A stretch of 64,000 bases of DNA, from positions 5,680,861 to 5,744,860 of the forward strand of contig OX422190.1 in assembly GCA_949130485.1 (NCBI GenBank). Direction: 5' to 3'. This stretch comes from Agelas oroides. Its lineage: Eukaryota > Porifera > Demospongiae > Agelasida > Agelasidae. The position numbers and the translations under genes were made by a program. Within the stretch, counting starts at the first letter, position 1; the number at the start of each line of letters is the position of its first letter. Below are positions 1 to 11,719 of this stretch, in pieces. The notes under the pieces were generated by a model. That model saw nothing but the letters and a program-made list of their open reading frames with translations. It ran no database searches and had not been told where the DNA came from.

Positions 1-166
1 ACTGTCCCAAAATGGCCTCAGAAACAATCTCAGAGCATCTTATTTCTAAAAAATTTCCCAGGGGAGCATGCCCCCAGACCCCCCTAGTCTTGCATGCTTA
101 TGCATACATACATACAAATCAGACATCCATGTAACCTCCCTTCTAAAAATCCTGGCTACGGGCCTG
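1..166. mobile_element. Right end of a CAGG/CCTG-ended, hAT5-like DNA transposon
   Basis: This stretch is nearly the same as 20632-20722 joined to 21010-21091: a 'tggcctcaga' start, a 'catgcccccagaccccccta' core and an end 'cctggctacgggcctg'. The full copy at 20031-21091 has CAGGCC/GGCCTG ends and a 5-bp target duplication, so this is the right-hand end of another copy whose left part lies outside the window. Assignment to the hAT5 group rests only on the 5-bp duplication and the CAGG terminus. Confidence 0.55.
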
Positions 167-1164
167 CATAAGCAACCTTGGTAATTATTAATTAACGATT
201 CAGGCTCAAGTAATTGTAATCAATAAAACCATGTCAGAAATCAATTACTACAAACCTGTTCTATACACACAGAGGTCACATAACTTGTCCAGTTGTTCTT
301 TGTTTCCCCAAGAAATTGAACACGCTCAACTGAGATGCCCTTTATAGTAGCCTCATTTCCAGTCCTCTCTTGGTTTTACCTTTTGTTTGCATTCACAATA
401 ATACATGGGAGTGGAAGACGGGCAAAAAACGGGAAAGGCCTGGGAGCATTCATCACATGAGTGAAGTCAGGTGGATGCAAGGTGGAAGTAGGGAGAAGGG
501 GTCCAACAACCACCATAACAACGCACTGGATTGTCTGTTTGAGTGCTCTACTGCAGTTTTGCACTCCAGACTTACTGAAATTACTAGTAAGAAGCTCGCT
601 TTCAAGTTTAGTGTGTACATATTTGAATATCAGCTCCTCCCCCCCTATGTCCGTGATGAATGAGCCCAGACCTTCCCATATTTTGCAGCTCTTCCGCTCC
701 CTTATTATTGTGAATGCAACTGGAAGGTAAAATCGGGGAAGGTCTGGGAATGAGGCTGTACTCCAAATTTTGCCATTTAATTGAAAACTCTGGATTGCTT
801 GAGATAGAAAATGGTGTCGTGTTCCAGAGTATTGTGCTGCTGCACATGCGCGGAATAATGTTTGGTCAGAAGCTTCCAGAAAAGATGTGGGCAGTGAACA
901 GAAGCATAAACATTTATTGGAGTGGCCTCTTAGCAAGAATAACGTAACATACTGACAGTGATATTCTTGGTTCTTGGAAGAAGAACTGGGAAGCCACAAA
1001 ATTGTACAACATGCATGGATAATCCACTATACATGGAACAATGTGTTTCAATACTGTATCAATTTTTTTTTCGGATTATGATCGTGATAGGTGGATATAT
1101 TGGCTATAAGTACACGACATAATGCAGTTTCCAATGTCACCTGCTTACCACTTAACCAATTATA
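167..1164. other. Intergenic stretch, no gene recognised
   Basis: Open frames at 370-999 on both strands overlap each other and match no family I know. There are degenerate inverted sequences around 380-440 and 650-740 ('tgcattcacaataataca' and its near reverse complement), suggesting an old foldback element. I can support no coding function here. Confidence 0.4.
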
Positions 1165-1637
1165 TTAACTGATTATACGCGAGATTAAATGGAATGCAAT
1201 TAACCCAGTTTACGGAAGACACTTACCTGCCACGTGTTGTGTGTACTGTCTTTGGCTTTGCTCATTAACTAGAAGGCATAGTTCAATATCTGTCTAGATA
1301 ATTATGAAGCCCAAGAGACGCTGTACCTCTGTAGTTAGCACTGTGCCTCTGCTTATTGGCATTGAGAAGAAAACGTGGCTAATGACTTGATCAAGGAGAT
1401 CGACAACCACCCGGGCCATTATCGCTCACTATGCTCCGGCCCTTGAGGGCTTCTGGACCAACCCACTTATAGCAGGAGGGGAAGCCCCATATCACAGACC
1501 GAATACAAAGCTTATAGCTATTCGCCCTGGGGCGAGATAACGCTTAGCCGTATCCGTGACGCCAATTGAAGTCTATCGCTTTTCGTGACTTGCATCCATA
1601 TGATGCCAATTGGCGTCTACTGCGTATAATCGGTTAA
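1165..1637. mobile_element. TTAA-flanked MITE, copy 1
   Basis: The element is bounded by TTAA at both ends (1165-1168 and 1634-1637). Just inside are inverted termini CTGATTATACGC and GCGTATAATCGG. Related copies are at 36099-36612, 39956-40548 and, more diverged, about 56690-57199. All share the core 'tgccacgtgttgtgtgtact' and an inner near-palindrome around 'gaggagatcgacaacca'. TTAA duplications are typical of piggyBac-type and some Kolobok transposons. No transposase is encoded, so it is nonautonomous. Confidence 0.75.
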
Positions 1638-2246
1638 CAACAAATCACCCATCACTTCTCTTCTGGCTAACAAATATTTGTACTTAGTGGCTTTCCAATA
1701 CCTAGTCTGTGCATGGGGTTGTCTGCGCACAGGAGAACACAAAGATGGTCATTGCTCCACCAGAACAATTGAAGTAGAGCTACACCTAACGTTCTGCTCT
1801 TTTATTTGACCGAGACACTTGCCTTCCTGTGCACTCGTCAAGTTCAGAGTTTAATGAGATTGGAGTTCAGCCAAAAGCAGGGTGTGCTCACATGAATGTT
1901 GACACAGCGGAAGTAAATGGCTTCGACCCCAGAATGTTACCAGGCACTTTCCTCAACGAGAAGGAGTCTGGGTACCCGACTATCTTGCTCCATAGTTGAC
2001 ACTCTAGATCAGATTTGTGACCTGGAATAGTGAACTACAGGGGGTACCAAGTAATGGTGTTTCAAATTCTGCTTCCCTACGTTTGCAATAATTAACACTC
2101 AGGACCAGATTGCACCTTTTGACTACACTTGTACCCAGTCTCCATCTGTTGTGGGTATTCACTACTATTTTCATGCACATATTTTAGGAACGTTACATTT
2201 TTGTGTATTGTACTATAATGCCATGTCATATGCTTCATCTCCACAG

Positions 2247-4537
2247 CATCAATTCCTGAAGAAACCACCCCTCCCCCAGCAACCACTTCTCCCCAGACTG
2301 TTGGAACAACAACCCCTCTCCAGACTGTTGGAACAACCTCTCCTCCCCAGACTGTTGGAACAACCTCTCCTCCCCAGACCATTGAAACAACCACCCCTCC
2401 CCAGACTGTTGGAACAACCTCTCCTCCCCAGACTGTTGGAACAACCTCTCCTCCCCGGACCATTGAAACAACCACCCCTCCCCAGACTGTTGGAACAAGC
2501 TCTCCTCCCAAGACTGTTGGAACAACCTCTCCTCCCAAGACTGTTGGAACAACCTCTCCTCCCCAGACTGTTGGAACAACCTCTCCTCCCCAGACTGTTG
2601 AAACAACCTCTCCTCCCCAGACTGTTGAAACAACCTCTCCTCCCCAGACTGTTGGAACAACCTCTCCTCCCCAGACTGTTGGAACAACCTCTCCTCCCCA
2701 GACTGTTGGAACAACCTCACCTCCCCAGACTGTTGGAACAACCTCTCCTCCCCAGACTGTCGGAACAACCTCTCCTCCCCAGACTGTCGGAACAACCTCT
2801 CCTTCCCAGACTGTTGGAACAACCTCTCCTCCACAGACTGTTGGAACAACCTCTCATCCCCAGACTGTTGGAACAACCTCTCCTCCCCAGACTGTTGTAT
2901 TGGTAACTACTACAACTGGAACTGTCCCAGTCAGCAGCAGCACACAACCCACCAATAATCCCCCAAGTGATGGAGCAACTACCACATCAGTCATCATAGT
3001 AGTAGCTGTTGTGATCATACTTGTTGTCGTTGTAGTTGGAGTTGTCATTCTTGTGGTCCTCCTCATGGCCAAAAAGAGGAAGCAAAGGTTAGTAATCAAC
3101 AAGCTTCAGAGTGTCAAGACAGATCTTGAAATGAAATTGAAACTGGTAAGGACCACTGAGATGGAAACCAGTTCCAGTGCTAACCAGCCACCATATGCAG
3201 AAGTACAAACAAAGGCACCACCAAAAATACCTACTAAGTCAGAAGAACTCATAGAGTATTTGAATCTAATGAGCACTCTACCTGGTGGGTATAGTGAAAT
3301 TGAACTGGAACAAGCTGATAGTAAGCATGCAAAGCTCCCCAGACATGTTAATCTCTGTGATTCCACATCTGAACAAATGCAGTTGCGCACTGTGTATCAT
3401 GATATTGACCAACACTCCAGTACTACAAATGTACCAGAAGCTGACATCTATACTGTGCCCGACACCACCAGCTCACACACAGTTGAGACCCCAAGTGAAA
3501 ACTATGAGACGGTGTATAGTGAGCCAATCCAGCCTTCACTCTTCACAGAATCTAATGCAGTTAGAACTCCTGACTCTGAAGATTTGCAGCCTTACGGCCC
3601 CATATACACAATCCCCATCAACTTGCCAAAGAGTGAGAAAGTGCTACCAAAAGTCTCTGGTAGCAATATTCGAGAGATTTGTGAGCTTGGAATGGGGAAT
3701 TTTGGCAAGGTTATCCTAGCTGAGACAGTTGGTCTGAGTGCCAAAGATCTGACGTTGAGTGAATTAGATGATGACAAGAGTAAGTCAACACTAGTGGCCG
3801 TGAAGACACTCAAATCAGGTGCTCCAAGTACCATTAAAGAAGCTTTTGAGAAAGAGGTCAATTTCATGTCAAAATTGACTGATAGAAATGTCATTCGTAT
3901 ACTTGGAGTCTGCTATGAGGACAACCCTTTCATTATGATGGAGTACATGGAGAAAGGAGACCTCAACCAGTACCTTCAAAACTTCAAAATATTGAGCACA
4001 ACTGATTCAGAACCACAGGGTCAGATTACAACCAGCACCTTGGTTCATATGACCACACAGATTGCTAGCGCTATGAAGTATCTCACATCACACAACTTTG
4101 TCCACAGAGACCTGGCAACACGAAACTGCCTTGTGGGTCCAAACTACCTGGTGAAGATATCAGATTTTGGCATGAGTAGAAGTCTATACGACTCTCACTA
4201 CTACCGCATTCATGGGCGTTGTTTCCTTCCAGTTCGTTGGATGTCTTATGAATGCTTTTACGGTAAATTCTCCCAGAAGTCTGATGTATGGGCGTTTGGT
4301 GTTACCATGTGGGAAATCTTCACTCTTGCAAAGGAACAACCTTACATTGACATGTCAGACGAACAGCTCATTGAGGATGCACTCAAAGGTAAGAATCGCA
4401 CAATAATGGCAAGACCAGACCTGTGCCCACTTGAAGTGTATATAATCATGCTAAAGTGTTGGGTACACAACTCCAAGCAGCGAGCAACATTTGAGGAACT
4501 CTTTCACTTGCTCACTTCTGCTTACCAGGATGTTTAG
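2247..4537 (+). CDS. Receptor tyrosine kinase A (RTK-A), last exon: Thr/Pro stalk, membrane segment, juxtamembrane region, DDR-like kinase
   Basis: This would be the 3' exon of a receptor tyrosine kinase. It starts after a splice acceptor (...ctccacag, 2246) in phase 1 and runs open to TAG at 4535-4537. Order: a Thr/Pro stalk of about 23 copies of TVGTTSPPQ (to about 2899); one hydrophobic membrane segment (about 2986-3066) followed by AKKRK; a juxtamembrane region with tyrosine motifs ([28 protein letters not shown]); and a kinase with glycine loop GMGNFGKV, catalytic Lys at 3803-3805 (VAVK), HRDLATRN from 4103 and DFG from 4163. The stretch FLPVRWMS...[19 protein letters not shown] resembles discoidin-domain-receptor kinases. 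All key catalytic residues are present. Upstream exons (signal peptide, Ig domains) were not found in 1-2246. Paralogs are at 17908, 21546 and 24150. Confidence 0.88.
2280..2899 (+). repeat. 27-bp coding tandem repeat (TVGTTSPPQ stalk), about 23 copies
   Basis: Tandem 27-bp units read T-V-G-T-T-S-P-P-Q in the RTK-A frame, with a few variants ([18 protein letters not shown]). The opposite strand and other frames are also open and give spurious ORFs. The Thr/Ser/Pro composition suggests a rigid, O-glycosylated stalk. The paralogs carry only about 4 (RTK-B) and 6 (RTK-C) units, so copy number is evolving quickly. Confidence 0.9.
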
Positions 4538-4654
4538 TTTTGTATAACATATAACCCCCTGATTGTAATACCCTTTAGATAGTTTCACGTATTTACCCTG
4601 TTGATATTGGGTGTTCTTGCACATGTTAATTTTTTCCTAGTAGTCGGTAATCAT

Positions 4655-4728
4655 TGGATGAACTCCAAGCAGAGAGCAACATTTGAGCAACCCTTTCAGC
4701 TGCTCATCTTCATTTGGTCTCATGAGTC
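4655..4728 (+). pseudogene. Duplicated kinase C-lobe fragment downstream of RTK-A
   Basis: The sequence around 'aactccaagcagagagcaac' followed by 'atttgagcaaccctttcagc' repeats the last coding part of the RTK-A kinase (about 4465-4525). The same duplicated tail follows the kinase pseudogene (about 22583-22650), so the small duplication is older than the gene duplication. It could be a relict terminal exon. Confidence 0.6.
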
Positions 4729-4818
4729 TCGTATTGTATCACCTATCTATCACTCTATGATGTAGCTATTGTTACTTTTTTGTATCACATTCATATTTGT
4801 GTACTTTGTTGTTTTATT

Positions 4819-4882
4819 GGGGCGAGCCTGAGCAAGCCCCACACTAGCAAGTTGAATGGTGCATTTTCATATAATATATATA
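4819..4882 (+). mobile_element. 5' end fragment of GGGGCGAGC-family element
   Basis: The terminal motif 'ttggggcgagcctgagcaag' followed by 'ccccacactag' matches the starts of copies at 10217, 11034, 11333 and 48486. No matching 3' end was seen nearby, so this is a fragment. Confidence 0.55.
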
Positions 4883-4905
4883 TATCAGAGAGTCAGTAGA
4901 CTCTC

Positions 4906-5000
4906 TAGCCTCGTTCCAAGGCACTCACCCAGCTTCCCGTCACTTGCAGTACGGTACTGCTAGTGACTGGAAGCTGGGCTGGGGCCTGAGAACTAGGCTA
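4906..5000. mobile_element. TAGCCTCG-family MITE (95 bp)
   Basis: The ends are TAGCCTCGTTCC... and ...GAACTAGGCTA. The flanks 'tagactctc' (4897-4905) and 'tagactctg' (5001-5009) make an 8/9 target duplication. Inside is the inverted pair around 'cacttgcagtacggtactgc'. This copy helps define the 9-bp duplication of the family. Confidence 0.7.
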
Positions 5001-5213
5001 TAGACTCTGTAAGTAGGGATGGTGGGGATGCGCAATATATGCAATACGCAAACCCCCAAAACAGTCGGCCACAAAGGACCTATAATAGGGGACCCAAGGA
5101 AAATCAAAGATTGAATAAACTTGACTCAAGTATGCTAAAATCCAAGAACCAAGTAACCTTGTTTGTAAACTACGGTTATAATAGTTTCTATGACCTTCGT
5201 TCTTCCGAAATTA

Positions 5214-8026
5214 TATAGGGGAGGGTCACCAACTTCCGGACACTTAAGAAATAATGCAGTGTTTTGACCTGAAAGGGCCATTATGGGTGCATAGGAATAA
5301 AGGTACACAAGTGAACTTTTGAATACTAAATAGTATTTTAGTTGACCTCTTAACAGTCAGTGAGTAAGCTGAGAAAGATGACTGTGGGTATTCTTCAACA
5401 TCAGCAGTGACCCACTCTTGGAAGAGAAAAAGAGATGAAACAGCACTGACAGCTGACAGCATGTCATGTCTACCAACTGACAGCGTTTTCATGTGCCTTT
5501 CGGTACCTGTTAACGATACATATGGTGTTCTTAAAGTGAAGCTAGTCTTGTTACAATACATCTCAAAAGTCAAGAGAAGCTACTGTCACAACACTCCCAC
5601 TCTAATTCATTGAGATTGCACTCTAGGTCTACACTCGTACAGTGAATATGGAACCAGCGATTGCAAGTGTCACAAGCAATCCAGGGATCTACTCCATTTT
5701 CTGGAAAACTACAGACAGGACATTCGTAATCACCCTTGCTGTCACCATCAGGAGAACTGCTCTCATAACTGTTTGAGCTGTCTGAGTCCACTAGTCTCCT
5801 TGTCACTGATAATCCTCTTGCTGCTCCTTGCCCCCTTCCTCGACCCCTTCCGCGACCTCTTCCTCGTCCCCTTTCTCCTCTTCCTCGTCCACTTGCTTCT
5901 GCTTTCTCTCTCCATCTGCTTCTTCTCTTCTTCACGTTACTTTTTCCTTTTTTCCCTTTCTTCCTTGCGTCTTGCTTTCTCATCTTCCTCTTTCTGTTTT
6001 TTGCAGTCTCTTGTCCTCAAGGTATGCAATGACCTGGTCACTTGATAAGTGTTTAGGCATACTAGATGTTCCTTTAGGCTTTTTTTTTGCTTGGCAGGCT
6101 CAGGGTGTGTCAGCACATCTTCAAAAACAGACGAAACTTTATGCTGCTTCTCAGGCAAGAGAGCCAAAGGATTATCTTGTCACTGGACATTGGTTCAGTT
6201 GTAGGCTTATCTTCAAGTGAAAGCTGCTTCAACTTAGACCACACTACATGTTGCTAATCAGACTCAATGTCGTACTTCTCTTTGTACCTTGTGGTGTATA
6301 TCTGCAGAGTTTCTGGCTTCATTATCTCAATAGCATCCAGTGCTGAAGAAGTAGGTTTCTGGTGTGAAGACTTAGCATTGCTCGAACACGGCAGCGATGG
6401 TGCGAGCTTTAAGTGGACATATTCCCGACTGTCTGAAAGCACTTACAGATGTTGACATCTTCACACAATCAACCCAGGTATCATTCAAAATCCTGACAAA
6501 AGTGTACTCGGTGAGTGGGATACCAAGGTTAGCGATCTTGTATTTCTCACACGCCTTTCCCCATGCAGTCTTCAGGGCACCATAAAAGCCAACATCGAGA
6601 GGTTGGACGTGTGAGGTGGGAGATGTATCCGCTGGTCTCTGCAAAACTTTGACACCTTCAAATCATGTGGGAGCTATGACCATCGACAAGAAGAACAAGA
6701 GGCCGTTCTGTGACACGCTTTGCAAAGTGATTGGCTAACCAACTGTAAAATAACTCTGTCGGAAAATCCAACCATTTGGTGACCTGCTGAAGTATGCACC
6801 ATCAACACACCCTTCCATTGGGTTTTATACCTATCACCAGAAAAAATGTGCATTAGTGGTGTTATGTCACCAGCCGCATTTGCTGCACAGAGGGTTGTTA
6901 TTTGGTGTTTCGTATCACTTGTGATGCTGTAAACACTGCGTGAATTACGAATTGCGATCACCTTCCCATTGTTAGGGCGAAGTGGGAAACAACTTTTGTC
7001 AGCATTCCAAATAAGATGAACCTAATTTTTTGAGGCCATGTGTCATAAGGGACTGATTAAAGCCTGCATACCATTCATCAAGAGCTTCTGGGGTGCAACA
7101 GCGTACTCTGGAAAGCTGAAGATGTTCAGGAGATCATAACGTAATGGAGGGATGGTGCTTCATGAAAAGTGACCACCATTTTCTTCCAGGTTTGTTGTTC
7201 TTAAAGGGTTTGGTTGGCCATCTTGTCTAGGACCACGCTTGCTGCCTACTTCTACTCGACCAGTTGCATAGTCAAACAGTGTACATTTGGCACACCATGT
7301 GCAGCACCCACAGCCCGTATTGATGTTTTCTTTTCACGGATATCTCTCAGGGCTACTTCAAGATCTTTGAGTGACCAGTGCGACATACCCTGAAGTGTCC
7401 ACAGAAATGACATTTAAAAGCATTTATCTTTAAACTTTAACATCCCTACTATGAACTCCTAACTCAATTTCCATCAGCTCCATGAGTATTTCCAAAACAA
7501 GCCTCCATCTTGAAGCCATACATAATTAATTTTTGGTGGGTGCATGTCCAGGCGCACAAGGAACATAAACACCAATTTTGAGAACCATCAGTACTGTAAC
7601 ACATGAAATACATGAAAATGTCCCAAGTCTCAACACTCCATGCATGCTGTCCAGAATTGGTGAAAAACACACCTAACAAGAGGAAGGTAAATACTCCATT
7701 CCCCTGCAGCAACCAAGATGCAAATCACATCCCAATTTCCAATTGCAGGGGCCTACTAACTGAGTAAAAATGGTAGCATTGTGTCAACTAATATCAGAAA
7801 AATAGCCCGCACAATGCAGGTCATTTCTTACACCCCTCCATTCATTCATAACGTTCATAAGCAGCAAAAGCAATCACTAAGATACAGAAGACTCATCTAA
7901 CATAGTACTGCTTACCGTTTCTAACCTTGTGTACAAAGTAGGTACTCTGGGCAATAATCGGAGTCACTAAACTGCACGTGTGTCTGGAAATTGGTGATGT
8001 CCGGCAGTCAGTGACCCTCCCCTATA
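5214..8026 (-). mobile_element. pogo/Tigger-type DNA transposon relic with PHD-finger ORF
   Basis: The element is bounded by TA and inverted termini: TAGGGGAGGGTCAC at the left (from 5216), and its complement ending at 8024. The inner part of the inverted repeat (around CCGGACA) also matches. The 2.8-kb interior carries a decayed DDE_1 transposase and a PHD finger on the minus strand. TA duplication and DDE_1 domain fit the Tc1/mariner-pogo superfamily. Confidence 0.65.
5570..7130 (-). pseudogene. Degenerate pogo-type (DDE_1) transposase with C-terminal PHD finger
   Basis: Minus-strand fragments in broken frames match CENP-B/Tigger DDE_1 transposases. About 7110-6960 reads WNADKSCFPLRP; 6961-6790 reads ITSDTKHQITTLCAANAAG; about 6780-6660 reads LVLLVDGHSSHM, the second catalytic Asp region; 6644-6372 contains SHVQPLDVGFYGALKTAW. 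Downstream, 5983-5570 is an intact frame with a basic Gly/Arg-rich tract and a PHD-type finger (CPVC, CDTCNRWFHIHC, then a W.C pair). At least two frameshifts and stops near 7030 and 6670 inactivate the transposase. A C-terminal PHD is plausible as the element's own chromatin-binding domain. The N-terminal DNA-binding domain was not recognised upstream. Confidence 0.65.
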
Positions 8027-8982
8027 GCCGAAGGTTATGTGGGATTTTTGACTTATATGGGGTTATATATGAACATACCTAGATATCCACGCAAGTGGTC
8101 CACCTATTTTTAATACTCAGGCTACCATGGTCAATTGTACTGGAACCGAATTGCGCCCAATTTATGGCACTTAACCCTTTCAAGTCCAAGACGATTTGTA
8201 GCTTTGTGGCACCAACTATTATTGCCGGTTTTTTATATATCTCAGACAGATACTTATTTCTAGCCCAACAGATTTGAAATCAGAGCACCTTCGATTTCTC
8301 CGTCGGGAGCCCTACCTATAAGCTTATCTAAGCACCCAGCCATTGTCTCTAAGACTATTAGTGGTTTTATAACAATAGAGATTCACAAAGTTGCCCCAAA
8401 GTATAGCGGAAGACAGCTAAGCACAAAAGTGTGCGGTAGCTAAACTAAAGTGCCATTTTTGTCATCACAATTTTGTTCAACCATGTTAACTCAAGAACGG
8501 TTCAAGTACTCACCATGGTTTTAGCACAGATACAATGTGTACCTCAGCATGCAGGTCTAGCAATACATAGCATCTTCAGAACTTGAAATTAACCATAGTC
8601 ATATGCCATTCATAGCACACTGCAGCTGCTGCCCATTTCGAAGGACGCCATTTTCCAACTGTGTATTCATGCACAAACATTGTTTACTTTCGTCTGAGAA
8701 GGGACTTGCGGATAATTTCTACTCTGTTATTTATCATGCACAATACTTGAACTTCAAATTTCACACATAGAATATACTATACTCCCAACTTTTATCACAA
8801 GTGTACTTGCAGCAAACCAGGAATCACACAAGAAAAAAGGGGCTGCATTAGCTGGAGCCACCAACTAAACTGTTCTCAGTGGCGTGTGATAGTATATATA
8901 CTGAAAGAGTTTGTAACCAAAAAAAAGACATAAACAAGAATAAAATTAAAAAATTTAAATATGTATAACGAAGTAGGGAGTG
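8027..8982. other. No gene recognised
   Basis: AT-rich intergenic sequence with only short unsupported open frames. I see no repeat ends or RNA genes. Confidence 0.4.
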
Positions 8983-9191
8983 CATGCCAAAAAAGTATGC
9001 AAAAACAAGTTAGAAATGATATAAAAGTGAAGGTAGTATACAAATCCTCATCCATCCCTACATCTTTTTTACTCTACAATGCACAGTAGTGTGAGAAAGA
9101 TGTAGGGATGGACAAGGTATTGTATACTACCTACACTTTTATATCATTTCTATACCTTGTATAACTTGTTTGCATCCTTTTTTGGCATGAC
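8983..9191. repeat. Foldback/MITE, about 80-bp arms
   Basis: The left arm (about 8983-9078) and right arm (about 9096-9191) are inverted, centred on 'catccctacatctt' and 'aagatgtagggatgg'. The core also occurs in the foldback at 49556-50373 and in a fragment at 17730-17825. It could form a long hairpin if transcribed. Confidence 0.65.
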
Positions 9192-10215
9192 ATCCCCATT
9201 TCGTTTTTATTCATTGAGCCTAATGCACCCCAAGTGGAAAGAAAATGGTGACTGGGGTGTAGGTGGTAACTGCATCCCAAGTGCAAAGTATCACATGTAG
9301 GTGGCCGGCCATTAGAGCACAAACTTTGACTAAGAGAAAGGTCATGGGTATGAAGGGTTTGGTAAGCAAGGGTGAAAGATCGAGAGTTAAATGAAGGCAT
9401 GGTCCTACTGACAACAAAGGGTGTGCCAACTGATGAAATGAGCCACTGAGCTGGTACAGTACATTAGCTGTTATCTAGTAACAAGTAGTTAAGTGCTAAA
9501 TGTGTTCTTCGCATGTATGGTGATATACACTACCTGCATGGTTATTAGAACTGCACATGGATCTCAGGTATGTCACTCCACTATCTATGGTCTATGATTC
9601 CAGTGGGTGCTAATTGGTATTTGAAGCCAAAGTCTTTTGAGAGTCATCAGTTAGTGTTTTAAAGAAGCGCCGTGGATGCACGGGATGTGCTGTAGTGCAG
9701 CAAGCCGGTAGCTAAGTGCGCACTTCATTGAAGTGTCAAAGTGACTTGTAGCTCAGTGTGGCTGTGCTGTATCGGTACACTGCTACCAGAAGGTTGTAGC
9801 TACTAGATCTAGCTTGTGCCTACCTTAGTTATCATACAAGGCTCCAGAGCTGCTAGTCGAGATGAAGTTGGTGTGGTCACTGAAGTGTCAACATTTTTGA
9901 TCATAACTCAGGTTAGCAGTGGTTTTAAAAAAAATCACATATCCTCATCTTTAGCAAATGTAAGTACCTTCATGTTTAGATACCTAGTTTGGCCACTGTA
10001 AAATCCTGTTGTGTCATCATAGGTCCAATTCGTTGATGGCAAATGTATGGTCCCGTGCATCAGCTCTCGACCTTGGCACTTGCACAGTAGATACTTCAAT
10101 GATAGCTGTTTCAAGCTGTGGTGTCAAACATCAGTAAGTCCTCTCAGGCTGGGAAAGAAATGCTAAAACATTGGGCAGCCATGTGCAGTTTTGTGACTTT
10201 TCATTCAGTCATTAT
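9192..10215. other. No gene recognised
   Basis: Only short open frames lacking family resemblance. Nothing else is supported. Confidence 0.35.
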
Positions 10216-10216
10216 T

Positions 10217-10974
10217 TGGGGTGAGCACAGCGAGCCCCACACTTGTGGTGAAAACAGAAAATTGTGTGTGTATATATATTATATAATATATATATATATA
10301 TTTGGGAGCGAGCCCCACACTAGTGAGTCGAATTGCAGATTATGTGTGTGGTATATTTATGTGTCGTACGTATTCCATAAGTCTTTAATATGACAGCCGC
10401 ATACAGACAAAAGTGAAATTTCCACTCAGACGAGAATGCTAGCATGTCTGCATGAGTGAAGACGCAGCTTCGTGAAACATCTAGGAGGGAAAGCTGGAGC
10501 GAAAGTATTTACTGTACGAGGACAAGCAGTTGTGTACACAAACCAGGCTACTTACAGAACACAGAAAGGGGCACTAACCCTTCTGGTGTAGCTAGTGTTT
10601 CAACATTGTGTACTTAGCATGCGTGGTGACTTTCCTCTTCTATTCTTGAAAGGACTATGCATGACAAACCCGGTTGTATTCACAGAAACAGAGGTCAGCA
10701 GGAGGCAGCCTCTTCCTGTCAGTGTGTGAACACTAAAACCCAGTGACAGCTACTTATAGGCAAGATGAATGGCTCTATTGTGTGGTACCTCTCCTTACAT
10801 GGCAAGCTATTTACTGCATTGATGACAATTTCTCTGAACTCCCACGTGTAAGAAGCTTGTGACAGAATGTGATAGTGACAAACCTTGTGATCTGATAATA
10901 CACTGGTGAAGCATTAACTTGCCAACTCACTGCATTGCTCACTCATGCTCGCCCTACATTCCCATAGTATATAT
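10217..10974. mobile_element. GGGGCGAGC-family element, about 750 bp
   Basis: It starts 'ttggggtgagcacagcgagc' and ends '...gctcgccctacattcccatag'. The interior (tcgtacgtattccat, gacagccgcat, aagctggagcg, gcagttgtgt) is shared in order with the copy at 48485-49252. A second internal start at 10302 indicates an internal duplication or nested insertion. No coding capacity was seen. Confidence 0.55.
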
Positions 10975-10982
10975 ATATGTAT

Positions 10983-11330
10983 GTTTATATACCTCACACT
11001 CGCCCCACAATGCACTGCATTCCCCTAGTTAATGGGGCGAGCGCAGCAAGCCCCGCACTTGTGGTGGATTGTTTATAATTATGTATGGTGCATGCATATT
11101 CCGTATCTTATACATTCTTCCCTATTTGTGCGCGATGCAATATTTCCATATTGCATGTTGGTTCATGTACCCACTGTTGCTCAAGAGACAGGCTACAGTT
11201 GGAGTTGGGGAAGACCTGGGAATGAGACTATTGTTATGTATGCAAGTGGGAAAAGGTAGTGCTATAAAATGCTAATGCACCATGCGATTTTGCCACTCCC
11301 TCACACTCGCCCTGCATTCCCCTAGTTTAT
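10983..11330. mobile_element. GGGGCGAGC-family: 3' end fragment followed by a short (about 300 bp) copy
   Basis: 10990-11029 is a 3' end ('cacactcgccccacaatgca' and on to 'cccctag'). It is followed by 'aatggggcgagcgcagcaag' (11031) running to another 3' end at about 11324 ('cacactcgccctgcattccc'). The adjoining copies suggest repeated insertion into the same site. Confidence 0.5.
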
Positions 11331-11440
11331 TGGGGTGAGCCTGAGCAAGCCCCATATTACCATGTTGAATGCAAGCAGTGTCTGTATGAATGTATGTATT
11401 CGTACGTTGTACCGTAAATACATTCGTATTCATTGAAGAA
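11331..11440. mobile_element. GGGGCGAGC-family 5' part
   Basis: It starts 'ttattggggtgagcctgagc'. A matching 3' end ('gctcaggctcaccccgcaat' and on to 'tgctagttta') is at 13520-13562. The retroelement relic at 11.7-12.8 kb may have inserted into this copy. Confidence 0.45.
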
Positions 11441-11719
11441 CTATAGTTGCGTTGTGAAAATTTTGAAAATACACGACGTTGTGTATTTCTTCCCAGTCTC
11501 ACAGCCATGTTCCCAACGTAAATCTAAGGGTTAGTTGATATGGAAGTATCGTGTTGTCGAAGTGAAACTTCAGGAGTAGTCGATATGGCATCATCGTGTT
11601 CTTTTTTTTACGGTGTTATGTTGTAATTAAAGAACAGAAGGGGTAAAGAGATGCAGTATGGAAAGTTTTGGAGATAGCGAAAACTTGTTCATTGTTCTTG
11701 GTGAATTGAGTGAAATAAA

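Noticed and set aside
2092..2947. Long minus-strand and alternate-frame ORFs over the 2.3-2.9 kb repeat
   Set aside because: A 27-bp repeat keeps several frames open at once. Only the frame continuous with the membrane segment and kinase, and conserved in the paralogs, is credible.
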